From NCBI GenBank assembly GCA_905236755.1, contig CAJOCR010000003.1, positions 141,550 to 180,987 on the forward strand: DNA of 39,438 bases. Direction: 5' to 3'. Made by a program: the position numbers and the translations under genes. The notes beneath the pieces are model-generated. The model was not told the DNA's origin. It did no database searches and worked only from the letters and a program-made list of their open reading frames with translations. This stretch comes from an uncultured Prevotella sp. (GTDB taxonomy: Bacteria; Bacteroidota; Bacteroidia; Bacteroidales; Bacteroidaceae). Positions 16,804 through 24,198 of the stretch are shown here, in pieces; the first letter of the stretch is position 1; each line of letters opens with the position of its first letter.

Positions 16804-17361
16804 TTACTTAAACAGTCGTTTGTAAAGGCCGTTGAAGCCAGCTGCATGGCGGGCTTCGTCCTTAGCCATCTCGTGAATAGTGTCGTGAAGGGTGTCGTTG
16901 CCTTCGGCTTTAGCCTTCTTTGCCATAGCAAACTTCTCTGAGCATGCTTCTACCTCGGCAGCTATGCGAGCCTCAAGATTGCTCTTGGTGTCCTTAAGTA
17001 CATCGCCCAGCAGTTCAGCATAGCGACTTGCATGGTTGGCTTCTTCGTAAGCATAGTGCTCGAAAGCACGAGCTACCTCTGGATAGCCCTCACGGTCGGC
17101 CTGACGAGCCATAGCAAGATACATACCCACCTCGCTGCATTCGCCAGCAAAGGTGTCCTTGCAATGCTGAATAAGTTCTTCGCTTACTCCTTCCTTATAT
17201 GCTGCACCAAGATAATGAACTGTGTCGAAGGTGAGGTCGCCACCTGTTTCTTCCATCTCCTTGAATTTCTCAGCAGGAGCCTTACAGATTGGGCATTTCT
17301 CTGGTGGTTCTGGACCTTCGTAGATATAGCCACAAACGGTACAAATAAATTTCTTTTTCAT
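16804..17361 (-). CDS. Reverse rubrerythrin (N-terminal rubredoxin, C-terminal diiron domain)
   Basis: A peroxide/oxygen-detoxifying protein of anaerobes, which reduces H2O2 with NAD(P)H-derived electrons. In this 185-aa version the rubredoxin FeS4 site comes first (C7, C10, C23, C26 in CTVCGYIY...CPICK). The ferritin-like four-helix diiron domain (about 50-185) follows, with the two EExxH-like motifs EEANH and DEARH. This order is reversed relative to classical rubrerythrin. It has its own promoter, with repeat copy A directly upstream. Cytosolic; it fits an anaerobic host. Confidence 0.92.
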   Translation of the reverse strand: MKKKFICTVCGYIYEGPEPPEKCPICKAPAEKFKEMEETGGDLTFDTVHYLGAAYKEGVSEELIQHCKDTFAGECSEVGMYLAMARQADREGYPEVARAFEHYAYEEANHASRYAELLGDVLKDTKSNLEARIAAEVEACSEKFAMAKKAKAEGNDTLHDTIHEMAKDEARHAAGFNGLYKRLFK

Positions 17362-17401
17362 AATGGTTTTGTTTTTTTGGTTATCAAAAATGATTCAATT
17401 G

Positions 17402-17432
17402 CAAATATAAACGTTTTTTTGATTAGTTCAAA
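17402..17432 (-). promoter_or_regulatory. Rubrerythrin promoter
   Basis: On the minus strand, -33 box TTTG (17432-17429), 19-nt spacer, -7 box TATATTTG (17409-17402). Repeat copy A begins 20 bp further upstream. Confidence 0.83.
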
Positions 17433-17451
17433 GCGAAATGCAAAAAAAATT

Positions 17452-17643
17452 AACCTCTCCCCCTGCCCTCCCCCGAGGGGGAGGGAGCCAGCCCAATGGG
17501 CTGTTTTCTTGCAACCACACTAAATTATGCTATTTGTAATCCCTCTTTTGCAATTAAGAGAGAGATGAAGTTAAGATTTGTTCGTTAGTAAATATGAGCG
17601 AAGCGAGGCTCTCTCCCCCTCGGGGGAGAGCGGGGAGAGAGGT
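17452..17643. repeat. MITE-like palindromic-ended repeat, copy A
   Basis: About 192 bp. It starts AACCTCTCCCC and ends GGGGAGAGAGGT, imperfect terminal inverted repeats. Each end contains a strong palindrome (arms CCCTCCCCC/GGGGGAGGG at the left, CTCTCCCC/GGGGAGAG at the right). The AT-richer core is nearly identical to copy B at 20416-20606. There is no ORF for a transposase. The right end lies 4 nt before the hisS stop. Confidence 0.85.
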
Positions 17644-17647
17644 CGTT

Positions 17648-19009
17648 TTATTTAACTGCAGCGATCAGTTCATCGGCATCAACCAACGACTGCTCGCCTG
17701 TAGTCATGTTCTTCAATGTAACCTTACCAGCGTTTATCTCGTTCTCGCCTGCAAGAACAACAAAAGGAATGTTCTTTGCATTAGCATAGTTCATCTGCTT
17801 CTTCATCTTGGCGCTGTCTGGGAACATCTCTGTGCGAATGCCAGCAGCACGACATTTGTTAACGATTGGCAAACAATATGCTGTTTCCTTGTCACCGAAG
17901 TTGATGAAGAGAACCTGAGTTGCATTGATTGTCTCTTTTGGATAGAGGTCGAGTGCCTCGAGAACATCGTAAATACGATCGGCACCGAAGCTGACACCTA
18001 CACCTGAGAGTCCTGGCATACCGAAAATACCTGTGAGGTTGTCGTAACGACCGCCACCACCAATACTTCCCATAGCTGTGTCGAGAGCCTTAACCTCGAA
18101 GATTGCACCTGTGTAATAGTTCAATCCACGAGCAAGGGTGAGGTCGAGCTGTATCTCGTTCTTCATGTCGAAGCTCTTCAGTGTATCGAGAATGTACTGA
18201 GTTTCCTCTACACCCTTCACACCTATCTCGCTGCCGGCAAGCACCTGCTTTATTGTAGCAAGCTTCTCATCGTTAGAGCCTTCAAGAGCAATGATAGGCT
18301 GCAGTTTCTTGATAGCTTCTTCGGAAATGCCATTCTCACGAAGTTCTGCATTGACACCATCAAGACCAATCTTGTCGAGCTTGTCCATAGCTACGGTAAT
18401 GTCAACAATCTTGTCGGCCTCACCTATTGTTTCTGCAATACCTGTGAGAATCTTGCGGTTGTTGATCTTTATCTGAACGCGAATGCCAAACTTAGCAAAC
18501 ACAGTGTCGTAAATCTGCATCAGCTCAACCTCGTTGATGAGTGAATCAGAGCCAACTACATCGGCATCACATTGATAGAACTCACGATAGCGACCCTTCT
18601 GTGGGCGGTCAGCACGCCATACTGGCTGAATCTGATAACGCTTGAAAGGCAACTGCAGTTCATCACGATGAAGAACAACATAGCGTGCGAAAGGTACGGT
18701 GAGATCGTATCGCAATCCTTTCTCGCAGAGCTTTGTCTGCATCTTCAAGGTGTTGCGTTCAGCGAGTTCCTCATCGCTCACCTTCTTGAGATAATCGCCT
18801 GAGTTGAGTATCTTGAAGAGAAGCTTATCGCCCTCCTCGCCATACTTACCCATGAGTGTGCCTAAGGTCTCCATTGCAGGAGTCTCTATCTGCTGAAAGC
18901 CATAGAGGGCAAACACACTCTTGATAGTGTTGAATATATAATTGCGCTTGGCCATTTCCAATGGTCCAAAGTCGCGTGTTCCCTTTGGAATACTTGGTTT
19001 CTGTGCCAT
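17648..19009 (-). CDS. hisS: Histidyl-tRNA synthetase
   Basis: Class II synthetase that charges tRNA-His. The 453-aa protein shows TRDFGPLEM near the N-terminus, [12 protein letters not shown] (residues 100-111), motif 2 with [15 protein letters not shown] (about 139-153), the histidine-specific [14 protein letters not shown] (around residue 305) and motif 3 GGGGRYDNL...[10 protein letters not shown]. The C-terminal anticodon-binding domain starts at about 360. Its ATG overlaps the purA stop by one base (TAATG), so translation is coupled to purA. The 3' end is bordered by repeat copy A, which does not alter the protein. Confidence 0.97.
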   Translation of the reverse strand: MAQKPSIPKGTRDFGPLEMAKRNYIFNTIKSVFALYGFQQIETPAMETLGTLMGKYGEEGDKLLFKILNSGDYLKKVSDEELAERNTLKMQTKLCEKGLRYDLTVPFARYVVLHRDELQLPFKRYQIQPVWRADRPQKGRYREFYQCDADVVGSDSLINEVELMQIYDTVFAKFGIRVQIKINNRKILTGIAETIGEADKIVDITVAMDKLDKIGLDGVNAELRENGISEEAIKKLQPIIALEGSNDEKLATIKQVLAGSEIGVKGVEETQYILDTLKSFDMKNEIQLDLTLARGLNYYTGAIFEVKALDTAMGSIGGGGRYDNLTGIFGMPGLSGVGVSFGADRIYDVLEALDLYPKETINATQVLFINFGDKETAYCLPIVNKCRAAGIRTEMFPDSAKMKKQMNYANAKNIPFVVLAGENEINAGKVTLKNMTTGEQSLVDADELIAAVK

Positions 19010-20289
19010 TACTTTCTTACAATTGTTGCTGCACGGTCAGGACCTACTGACACAATAGTGATAGGTGTTTCGAGATAGTCTTCAAGGAACTTCAGATATG
19101 TATTGAACTCAGCTGGGAACTCATCCTCGCTTGTCATCTTGGTCATATCTGTGTGCCAACCCTTGAACTCCTTATATACTGGCTTAACATCGTAAAGCTC
19201 GTAAGGAAGTTCGGTTGTTGTAGTACCGTCAGGCAACTCATAAGCTGTACAAGCCTTGATTGTGTCGAAGTTGTCAAGAATATCGCTCTTCATCAGGATG
19301 AGCTTTGTTACGCCATTGATCATAACGCTATACTTGAGCTGAACAAGGTCAACCCAACCACAACGACGCTCACGACCTGTAACAGCACCATACTCATGAC
19401 CGAGGTCACGAATCTTAGCACCTGTCTCGTCGAAAAGCTCTGTTGGGAAAGGACCTGCACCTACACGAGTGCAATATGCCTTCATAATACCAAACACATC
19501 GCCAATACGGTTAGGACCGATACCCAAACCTGTGCAAGCACCTGCACAAACGGTATTTGATGATGTTACAAATGGGTAGCTACCAAAGTCGATATCCAAC
19601 ATTGTGCCCTGAGCACCCTCACAAAGAATGCTGCGACCCTCACGAAGGATATTGTTGATTTCGTGCTCGCTGTCAACAAACTTAAACTGCTTCATGTATT
19701 CAATACCCTCGAGCCAAACCTTCTCGGTTTCCTCGAAGCCTTCGAAATCTGTCCAGCCAAGAGCCTTCAACATCTGCATGTGGCGCTCCTTGTGAGCAGC
19801 ATATTTCTGCTCGAAGTTGTCAAGAATATCACCCACACGAAGACCATTACGACTTGTCTTGTCGGTATAAGTAGGACCAATTCCCTTACCAGTGGTACCT
19901 ACCTTGTTCTTACCCTTTGCAGCCTCGTAAGCACGGTCGAGAACACGATGAGTAGGCATGATGAGATGAGCTTTCTTTGAGATATGAAGACGCTCCTGAA
20001 GTGGATGACCACTCTTCTCCAAATCCTTAGCTTCGCCCATGAACAAATCGGGAGCAAGCACAACACCATTACCAATGATATTTACCTTACCACCCTGGAA
20101 GATACCTGAAGGAATAGAACGAAGAACATACTTCTCACCTTCAAATTCCAAAGTGTGACCAGCGTTAGGACCACCCTGAAAACGAGCAACAACATCATAC
20201 TTAGGAGTCAGCACATCGACTACCTTACCTTTACCCTCGTCGCCCCACTGTAAACCGAGCAGGACATCAACTTTTCCTGTTGTATTCAT
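19009..20289 (-). CDS. purA: Adenylosuccinate synthetase
   Basis: Joins IMP and aspartate using GTP in the first step from IMP to AMP. The 426-aa protein carries the catalytic QWGDEGKGK loop (D17), NAGHT (H45), the [14 protein letters not shown] segment and the late TTTELP and VGPDR motifs. It is full length and has hisS directly downstream with a one-base overlap. Upstream, a -7-like TATCTTTG (minus strand, 20374-20367) is a plausible promoter without a clear -33 box. Confidence 0.98.
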   Translation of the reverse strand: MNTTGKVDVLLGLQWGDEGKGKVVDVLTPKYDVVARFQGGPNAGHTLEFEGEKYVLRSIPSGIFQGGKVNIIGNGVVLAPDLFMGEAKDLEKSGHPLQERLHISKKAHLIMPTHRVLDRAYEAAKGKNKVGTTGKGIGPTYTDKTSRNGLRVGDILDNFEQKYAAHKERHMQMLKALGWTDFEGFEETEKVWLEGIEYMKQFKFVDSEHEINNILREGRSILCEGAQGTMLDIDFGSYPFVTSSNTVCAGACTGLGIGPNRIGDVFGIMKAYCTRVGAGPFPTELFDETGAKIRDLGHEYGAVTGRERRCGWVDLVQLKYSVMINGVTKLILMKSDILDNFDTIKACTAYELPDGTTTTELPYELYDVKPVYKEFKGWHTDMTKMTSEDEFPAEFNTYLKFLEDYLETPITIVSVGPDRAATIVRK

Positions 20290-20415
20290 CTTTCTATATT
20301 GAAATAGTTTTTATTTTCGTTGGATTAATTCTTAAAACATCAAGACTGCTTTCATATAAAGCCGAGCAAAGATACTCATTTTCTCACACAATAAAGAATA
20401 AAAAGCAAAAAAAAT

Positions 20416-20606
20416 AACCTCTCCCCCCGCCCTCCCCTGCAGGGAGGGAGCCAGCCCTATGGGCTGTTTTCTTGCAACCACACTAAATTACGCTATTTGT
20501 AATCCCTCTTTTGCAATTAAAAGAGAGATGAAGTTAAGATTTGTTCGTTAGTAAATATGAGCGAAGCGAGGCTCTCTCCCCCTCGGGGGAGAGCGGGGAG
20601 AGAGGT
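20416..20606. repeat. MITE-like palindromic-ended repeat, copy B
   Basis: About 191 bp, same orientation as copy A. The core is almost base-for-base the same, including TTGCAACCACACTAAATTA and GTTCGTTAGTAAATATGAGC. Differences are a few substitutions, mainly in the left palindrome. It lies between the purA promoter region and the stop of the alkD-like gene (7 nt away). Copies A and B therefore bracket purA-hisS as direct repeats. Confidence 0.85.
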
Positions 20607-20612
20607 TGGTTT

Positions 20613-21212
20613 CTAAATCTCCAAAATTCCCTTAAACGCTGATTTCGCCAATCGCTCATACACTATGCCAAGGTCGGCAAAGCGCATAGCACAGGTTGCA
20701 GCAGCATGGCGCACACCAAGATTTTCGTCTTTAAGCGCTGCTTGAGCCTGATCGATGAACTCATTGATTCCCTTCTCATTAGGTTCTTGTCCCTTCATAA
20801 ACAAGCGCGAGAGAATATGAAAACCACAAATCTGCTCCAGAGGTTTTGCCGAAGCTATAAAACCATAGGCAAGTACAGGAGCGAAATCAACATATTGCAG
20901 CAGGTTGAACGCAAGCATTTCGGCCACCTCCTGTGTTTTCACACCTTCCATCCACACCTCAACAACATCGGCTGAGATTTTATCTGCCGGCATTATGAGC
21001 GTTGCAAGAATCTTGCACTCACGAATATCTTCTTTCCACAACTCTATGGCAAGATCATAGTCCTTGCCATATTCAGCAGCCATCTCTTTAAGATGCAGGA
21101 ACGAGGCACCCCAGTTTATCTTATAGCCCACGCCTTTATCACGCATTGACTGCGCTGTAACTCCATTCATAAGCAATCTAAACGACTGCTTTATTTCTTT
21201 TACTTTATCCAT
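20613..21212 (-). CDS. DNA alkylation repair-like HEAT-repeat protein (AlkD family)
   Basis: This 199-aa helical-repeat protein resembles AlkC/AlkD DNA glycosylases, which remove bulky or charged alkylated bases without base flipping. Visible signs are the N-terminal GVTAQSMRDKGVGYKINWG, the AIELWKEDIRECKILATLIM helix pair (residues 56-75), and regularly spaced HEAT helices to the end, such as DENLGVRHAAATCAMRFAD. It is slightly shorter than AlkD (about 230 aa). The catalytic Asp/Trp/Arg set cannot be assigned by eye, so activity is uncertain. It lies between repeat copies B and C. Confidence 0.72.
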   Translation of the reverse strand: MDKVKEIKQSFRLLMNGVTAQSMRDKGVGYKINWGASFLHLKEMAAEYGKDYDLAIELWKEDIRECKILATLIMPADKISADVVEVWMEGVKTQEVAEMLAFNLLQYVDFAPVLAYGFIASAKPLEQICGFHILSRLFMKGQEPNEKGINEFIDQAQAALKDENLGVRHAAATCAMRFADLGIVYERLAKSAFKGILEI

Positions 21213-21219
21213 AATTTAC

Positions 21220-21460
21220 AACCTCTCCCCCTGCCCTCCCCCGAGGGGGAGGGAGCCAGCCCAAAGGGCTGTTTCTTAATCTGCAAACACTTACAGATTT
21301 TCGAGTAGGAATTTACGAGGCATAGTTTTAAAGATTATTTTTTACCCTCTCATGGGATATCCCCAAGGGCTATTTCCTAATTCACAATAAAAACTCTCTC
21401 AAGCAGGCTAACGAGCGTTAGCGAGGCACTCTCCCTGCAGGGGAGAGCGGGGAGAGAGGT
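21220..21460. repeat. MITE-like palindromic-ended repeat, copy C, overlapping the dpp3 3' end
   Basis: About 241 bp with the same ends as copies A and B (AACCTCTCCCC...GGGGAGAGAGGT) and the same left palindrome and GGAGCCAGCCC shoulder, but a different AT-rich core. Its last 43 bp (21418-21460) are inside the dpp3 reading frame and supply its final residues and stop codon. Confidence 0.83.
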
Positions 21461-23379
21461 TTCCAATATCTAAGATTCTGATGTTCAAAACTCTCAGTAT
21501 AATCAAGTTCCACATCAATAATCTTTCCTTCTGCATCAACAACAGGCTTCATCCATGGATTGATAAAACCCTTATATGGAGCAATATCCAGATGAGCATA
21601 ACGCTCTTTTATCTCCTTATGAAGCACAGGGTTCAGCTTTATGGCATATTTCTCAACCAAATAGCGGGCAGCCTCATAGTCGCCCTCGCTCTTTATGCGC
21701 TGAATCTCGGCAAGAAGTTTAGCAAATAGTCCTCTCAGAGCCTCATAGTCGTTAATCTGAATATAATGCTTACCATCATGTTCCACAATCTCGGCAACAC
21801 GGCAAACAGTACCACCCTTCTCAACCTCAGCATTATCAAGAACCCAGTTGGCAATAAGTGCACGATTACGCATGTGAGCTTCCTCAATATCCTTACCAAG
21901 GTCTATTCTCACACATTGTGTCAAGGCACCATTCATCATGTAAGTATAATACTGACTCTTATACGCGTCATCATTAGGTGTCAAGCCAAGCTCAACAAGT
22001 TTCCTGTCAGCAATATAATACAAACCAAAGAGGTCTGCCCTCGCCTCCTCTATCGTATTACCATAAGCCTTCAGCGCATTAGGATCGGTGCCTGGAAGCA
22101 GCTGACCGCTACCATGCCCCAAACACTCGTGCAAGTCGGTATGCAAGTCATCACACACATCAGCATATTTCTCTACAAGCTGCATGGTTTCATCGCCCCA
22201 AACAAACTCTTGCATGAAGCCATTGCCGTGTGCAGCCTTGTTATAAGCATCAGTAAGATTACCGATGGTAACGCTTTTAGAACCATATTCAGCACGAATC
22301 CAATCAGCATTAGGCAGGTTTATGCCAATAGCCGAAGCAGGATACTCGTCACCGCCCAACATCGCCGCACAAATAACCTTTGCAGAAACACCTTTCACCT
22401 GTGGCTTACGGAAACGAGGATCAACAGGCGAATGGTCTTCAAACCATTGAGCATTGTTCGAGATGAGTTCGGTACGACGGGTAGCAACAACATCTTTGTA
22501 TTCTACCAATCCTTCCCACGAACCCTTCAAACCTAATGGGTCGCCATAAACTTCTATGAATCCGTTAATAAAGTCAATACGTGCATCCTGCTCCTTAAGC
22601 CACTCAATAGAATAATCATCAAAGAGTTTCAGGTCGCCAGTCTTATAATAATCTATCAACAGAGAAATAACCTTCTTCTGCTGCTCGTTCTCGGCATACG
22701 GCTTTGCTTTTTCAAGCCAATGCACTATTTCCTTTATCTGCTTGTCATAAAGACCTCCTTCCTTATACACCAGCTCACGTATCTCGCCATTCTCCTTCAC
22801 CAGTTTAGAGTTAAGTCCCCATGAAGGTTGGTTGTCTGACGATGTATTCTTGACCTTATAAAAAGCCTCAACTTCTGCCTGATTAACACCTTCATAATAG
22901 TTGCATGCCGACGACAAAACAACATCTTTTCCGTCAGCCATATCAACACGTTTAGGCAGATAATCAGCATCAAAGATTACCTTTACCAATTCATCTATAT
23001 CACCCTGGTAATCAATCTTTTTTGCTTCATCACGAAGATACTTTTCAGAGAACTCTGGTTTAAACTTCTCGCAACCATAGTGATGATATATTCCGCTTGA
23101 AAACCACACACGCTTAAGATATACTGTCAGCGCCTTGAACTCATCGTTCTCACGGTCTTCCTCAGCAACATAAATATCCTCAAGCAAATTACGTATAGCC
23201 AGATTATATTTACCAAACTGATCAAAGGTAATATCACGTCCAGCTATAGTAGCCTTCGCCAAGTAATATGCAAAAATCTTCTGGTCAAGAGTCAGTTCCT
23301 CCCAACCATGCAAACGATAACGCAGCATTTGCAAATCAGCAAATCGCTCATCTATATATTTAAAATCACTCATATTCAA
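21418..23379 (-). CDS. Dipeptidyl peptidase III (M49 zinc peptidase), C-terminus altered by a repeat
   Basis: Removes dipeptides from the N-terminus of short peptides in the cytosol. The 653-aa protein has the M49 zinc motif HECLGH (residues 417-422) and the second motif EEARAD (444-449), as in Bacteroides DPP III. There is no signal peptide. Conserved sequence continues to about residue 639 (YTESFEHQNLRYW); the last residues KPLSPLSPAGRVPR and the stop come from repeat copy C. The original C-terminus was therefore probably replaced or extended. The start could be M1 or M3. The AraC-like gene is immediately upstream on the same strand. Confidence 0.93.
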   Translation of the reverse strand: MNMSDFKYIDERFADLQMLRYRLHGWEELTLDQKIFAYYLAKATIAGRDITFDQFGKYNLAIRNLLEDIYVAEEDRENDEFKALTVYLKRVWFSSGIYHHYGCEKFKPEFSEKYLRDEAKKIDYQGDIDELVKVIFDADYLPKRVDMADGKDVVLSSACNYYEGVNQAEVEAFYKVKNTSSDNQPSWGLNSKLVKENGEIRELVYKEGGLYDKQIKEIVHWLEKAKPYAENEQQKKVISLLIDYYKTGDLKLFDDYSIEWLKEQDARIDFINGFIEVYGDPLGLKGSWEGLVEYKDVVATRRTELISNNAQWFEDHSPVDPRFRKPQVKGVSAKVICAAMLGGDEYPASAIGINLPNADWIRAEYGSKSVTIGNLTDAYNKAAHGNGFMQEFVWGDETMQLVEKYADVCDDLHTDLHECLGHGSGQLLPGTDPNALKAYGNTIEEARADLFGLYYIADRKLVELGLTPNDDAYKSQYYTYMMNGALTQCVRIDLGKDIEEAHMRNRALIANWVLDNAEVEKGGTVCRVAEIVEHDGKHYIQINDYEALRGLFAKLLAEIQRIKSEGDYEAARYLVEKYAIKLNPVLHKEIKERYAHLDIAPYKGFINPWMKPVVDAEGKIIDVELDYTESFEHQNLRYWKPLSPLSPAGRVPR

Positions 23380-23387
23380 TTATGTAA

Positions 23388-23424
23388 AAACAAAATAAAA
23401 GAAGGTGTTGATTACACCTTCTTT
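23388..23424 (-). terminator. Terminator hairpin of the AraC-like gene, spanning its stop codon
   Basis: Stem AAAGAAGGTGT (23398-23408) / ACACCTTCTTT (23414-23424), 5-nt loop, with TTTTATTTTG on the minus strand. It includes the stop codon and ends about 10 nt before the dpp3 start, so dpp3 would need read-through or a promoter inside the regulator gene. Confidence 0.75.
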
Positions 23425-23846
23425 GTATTTGTTGTTGTCATGTGTCGCATTTTGTATTCGCGAGGCGTGCAACCGTTCAATCGATAGAACGAAGCATAGA
23501 ACGATTGTCGGTTAGAGAATCCCACCATATCAGAGATATCCTCCATATTGAGATCCTTGTACCTGCGGTCAACAAGAAGCGCCATAGCTTCCTCTATTCG
23601 ATACTTATTCACGAAAGAAGTGTAGTTCATGTGGAATCTCACATTTACTACAGCAGAAATATATCGTGAATTAGTACCAAGTTCTTCTGCCAACTTTGCA
23701 GCAGAATAATCTTTATCCTTATACTTCTTCTGAATCAGGATGATATTAAGAATCTTCTCTTTCAGATCATCCATTACCTTTGGACTTACTAAGGTACGAT
23801 AAAGTGCCTCCTTTTCTTTTTTCTCAGTAATATTGTACTTTGCCAT
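23412..23846 (-). CDS. AraC-family DNA-binding protein (HTH domain only)
   Basis: This 144-aa protein is little more than an AraC/XylS double helix-turn-helix: the first HTH at about residues 50-72 (SAAKLAEELGTNSRYISAVV), the second at about 97-125 (NMEDISDMVGFSNRQSFYASFYR), followed by the signature GCTPREYKMRH. There is no effector-binding or two-component domain, so the signal is unknown. It resembles the C-terminal part of Bacteroidales regulators and may control its neighbour dpp3 or act elsewhere. It has a promoter and a terminator-like hairpin of its own. Confidence 0.85.
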   Translation of the reverse strand: MAKYNITEKKEKEALYRTLVSPKVMDDLKEKILNIILIQKKYKDKDYSAAKLAEELGTNSRYISAVVNVRFHMNYTSFVNKYRIEEAMALLVDRRYKDLNMEDISDMVGFSNRQSFYASFYRLNGCTPREYKMRHMTTTNTKKV

Positions 23847-23892
23847 AAAACAGAAACCTACTAAAATTACCTATTAATAATTAATACAGTTG

Positions 23893-23924
23893 CAAATATA
23901 AATTATATTTTTTAGATAATCAAG
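23893..23924 (-). promoter_or_regulatory. Promoter of the AraC-like gene
   Basis: Minus strand: -33 CTTG (23924-23921, one base off TTTG), 20-nt spacer, -7 TATATTTG (23900-23893). Leader about 40 nt. Confidence 0.7.
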
Positions 23925-24055
23925 TTTTTCTAACATGTTTTTTTATCCCAACCATATTTATGTTCATGCTTTCGCATGACACAAATTTCCGAGAATTAAC
24001 ACAAATTATTCCAAAATTATAAAATCACGTGCTGCCTGTTTTTTTTAACTCGACA

Positions 24056-24172
24056 TTATATGTCATTGCCAAGCCTCCTCAAAAAAGTTGTCAAGTCTTC
24101 ATTAGGCAGCATTTTATAGGTTGGCCCCTTCTTCGCCTCATCTATCCTGGCAAAGAATTCTTCCTTTGTCAT
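24056..24172 (-). CDS. Possible 38-aa small protein downstream of the helicase gene
   Basis: A complete ATG-to-TAA frame reading MTKEEFFARIDEAKKGPTYK and ending TTFLRRLGNDI, starting 26 nt after the helicase stop on the same strand. The composition is that of a soluble, charged, helical peptide, and the N-terminus echoes the MTKEELL start of the helicase. There is no family recognition and no other evidence; it could be a short conserved protein, a remnant or chance. It is reported because the frame is intact and the position is operon-like. Confidence 0.4.
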   Translation of the reverse strand: MTKEEFFARIDEAKKGPTYKMLPNEDLTTFLRRLGNDI

Positions 24173-24198
24173 AACTCCGATTATAATTGAATTATCAC

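Noticed and set aside
17594..17720. Peptides such as SEARLSPPRGRAGREV read from repeat copy A as a gene
   Set aside because: The frame starts inside the repeat and continues antisense to hisS; only repeats inside established genes are treated as translated.
21766..22536. 256-codon plus-strand ORF
   Set aside because: Antisense shadow of dpp3, which has full catalytic motifs.
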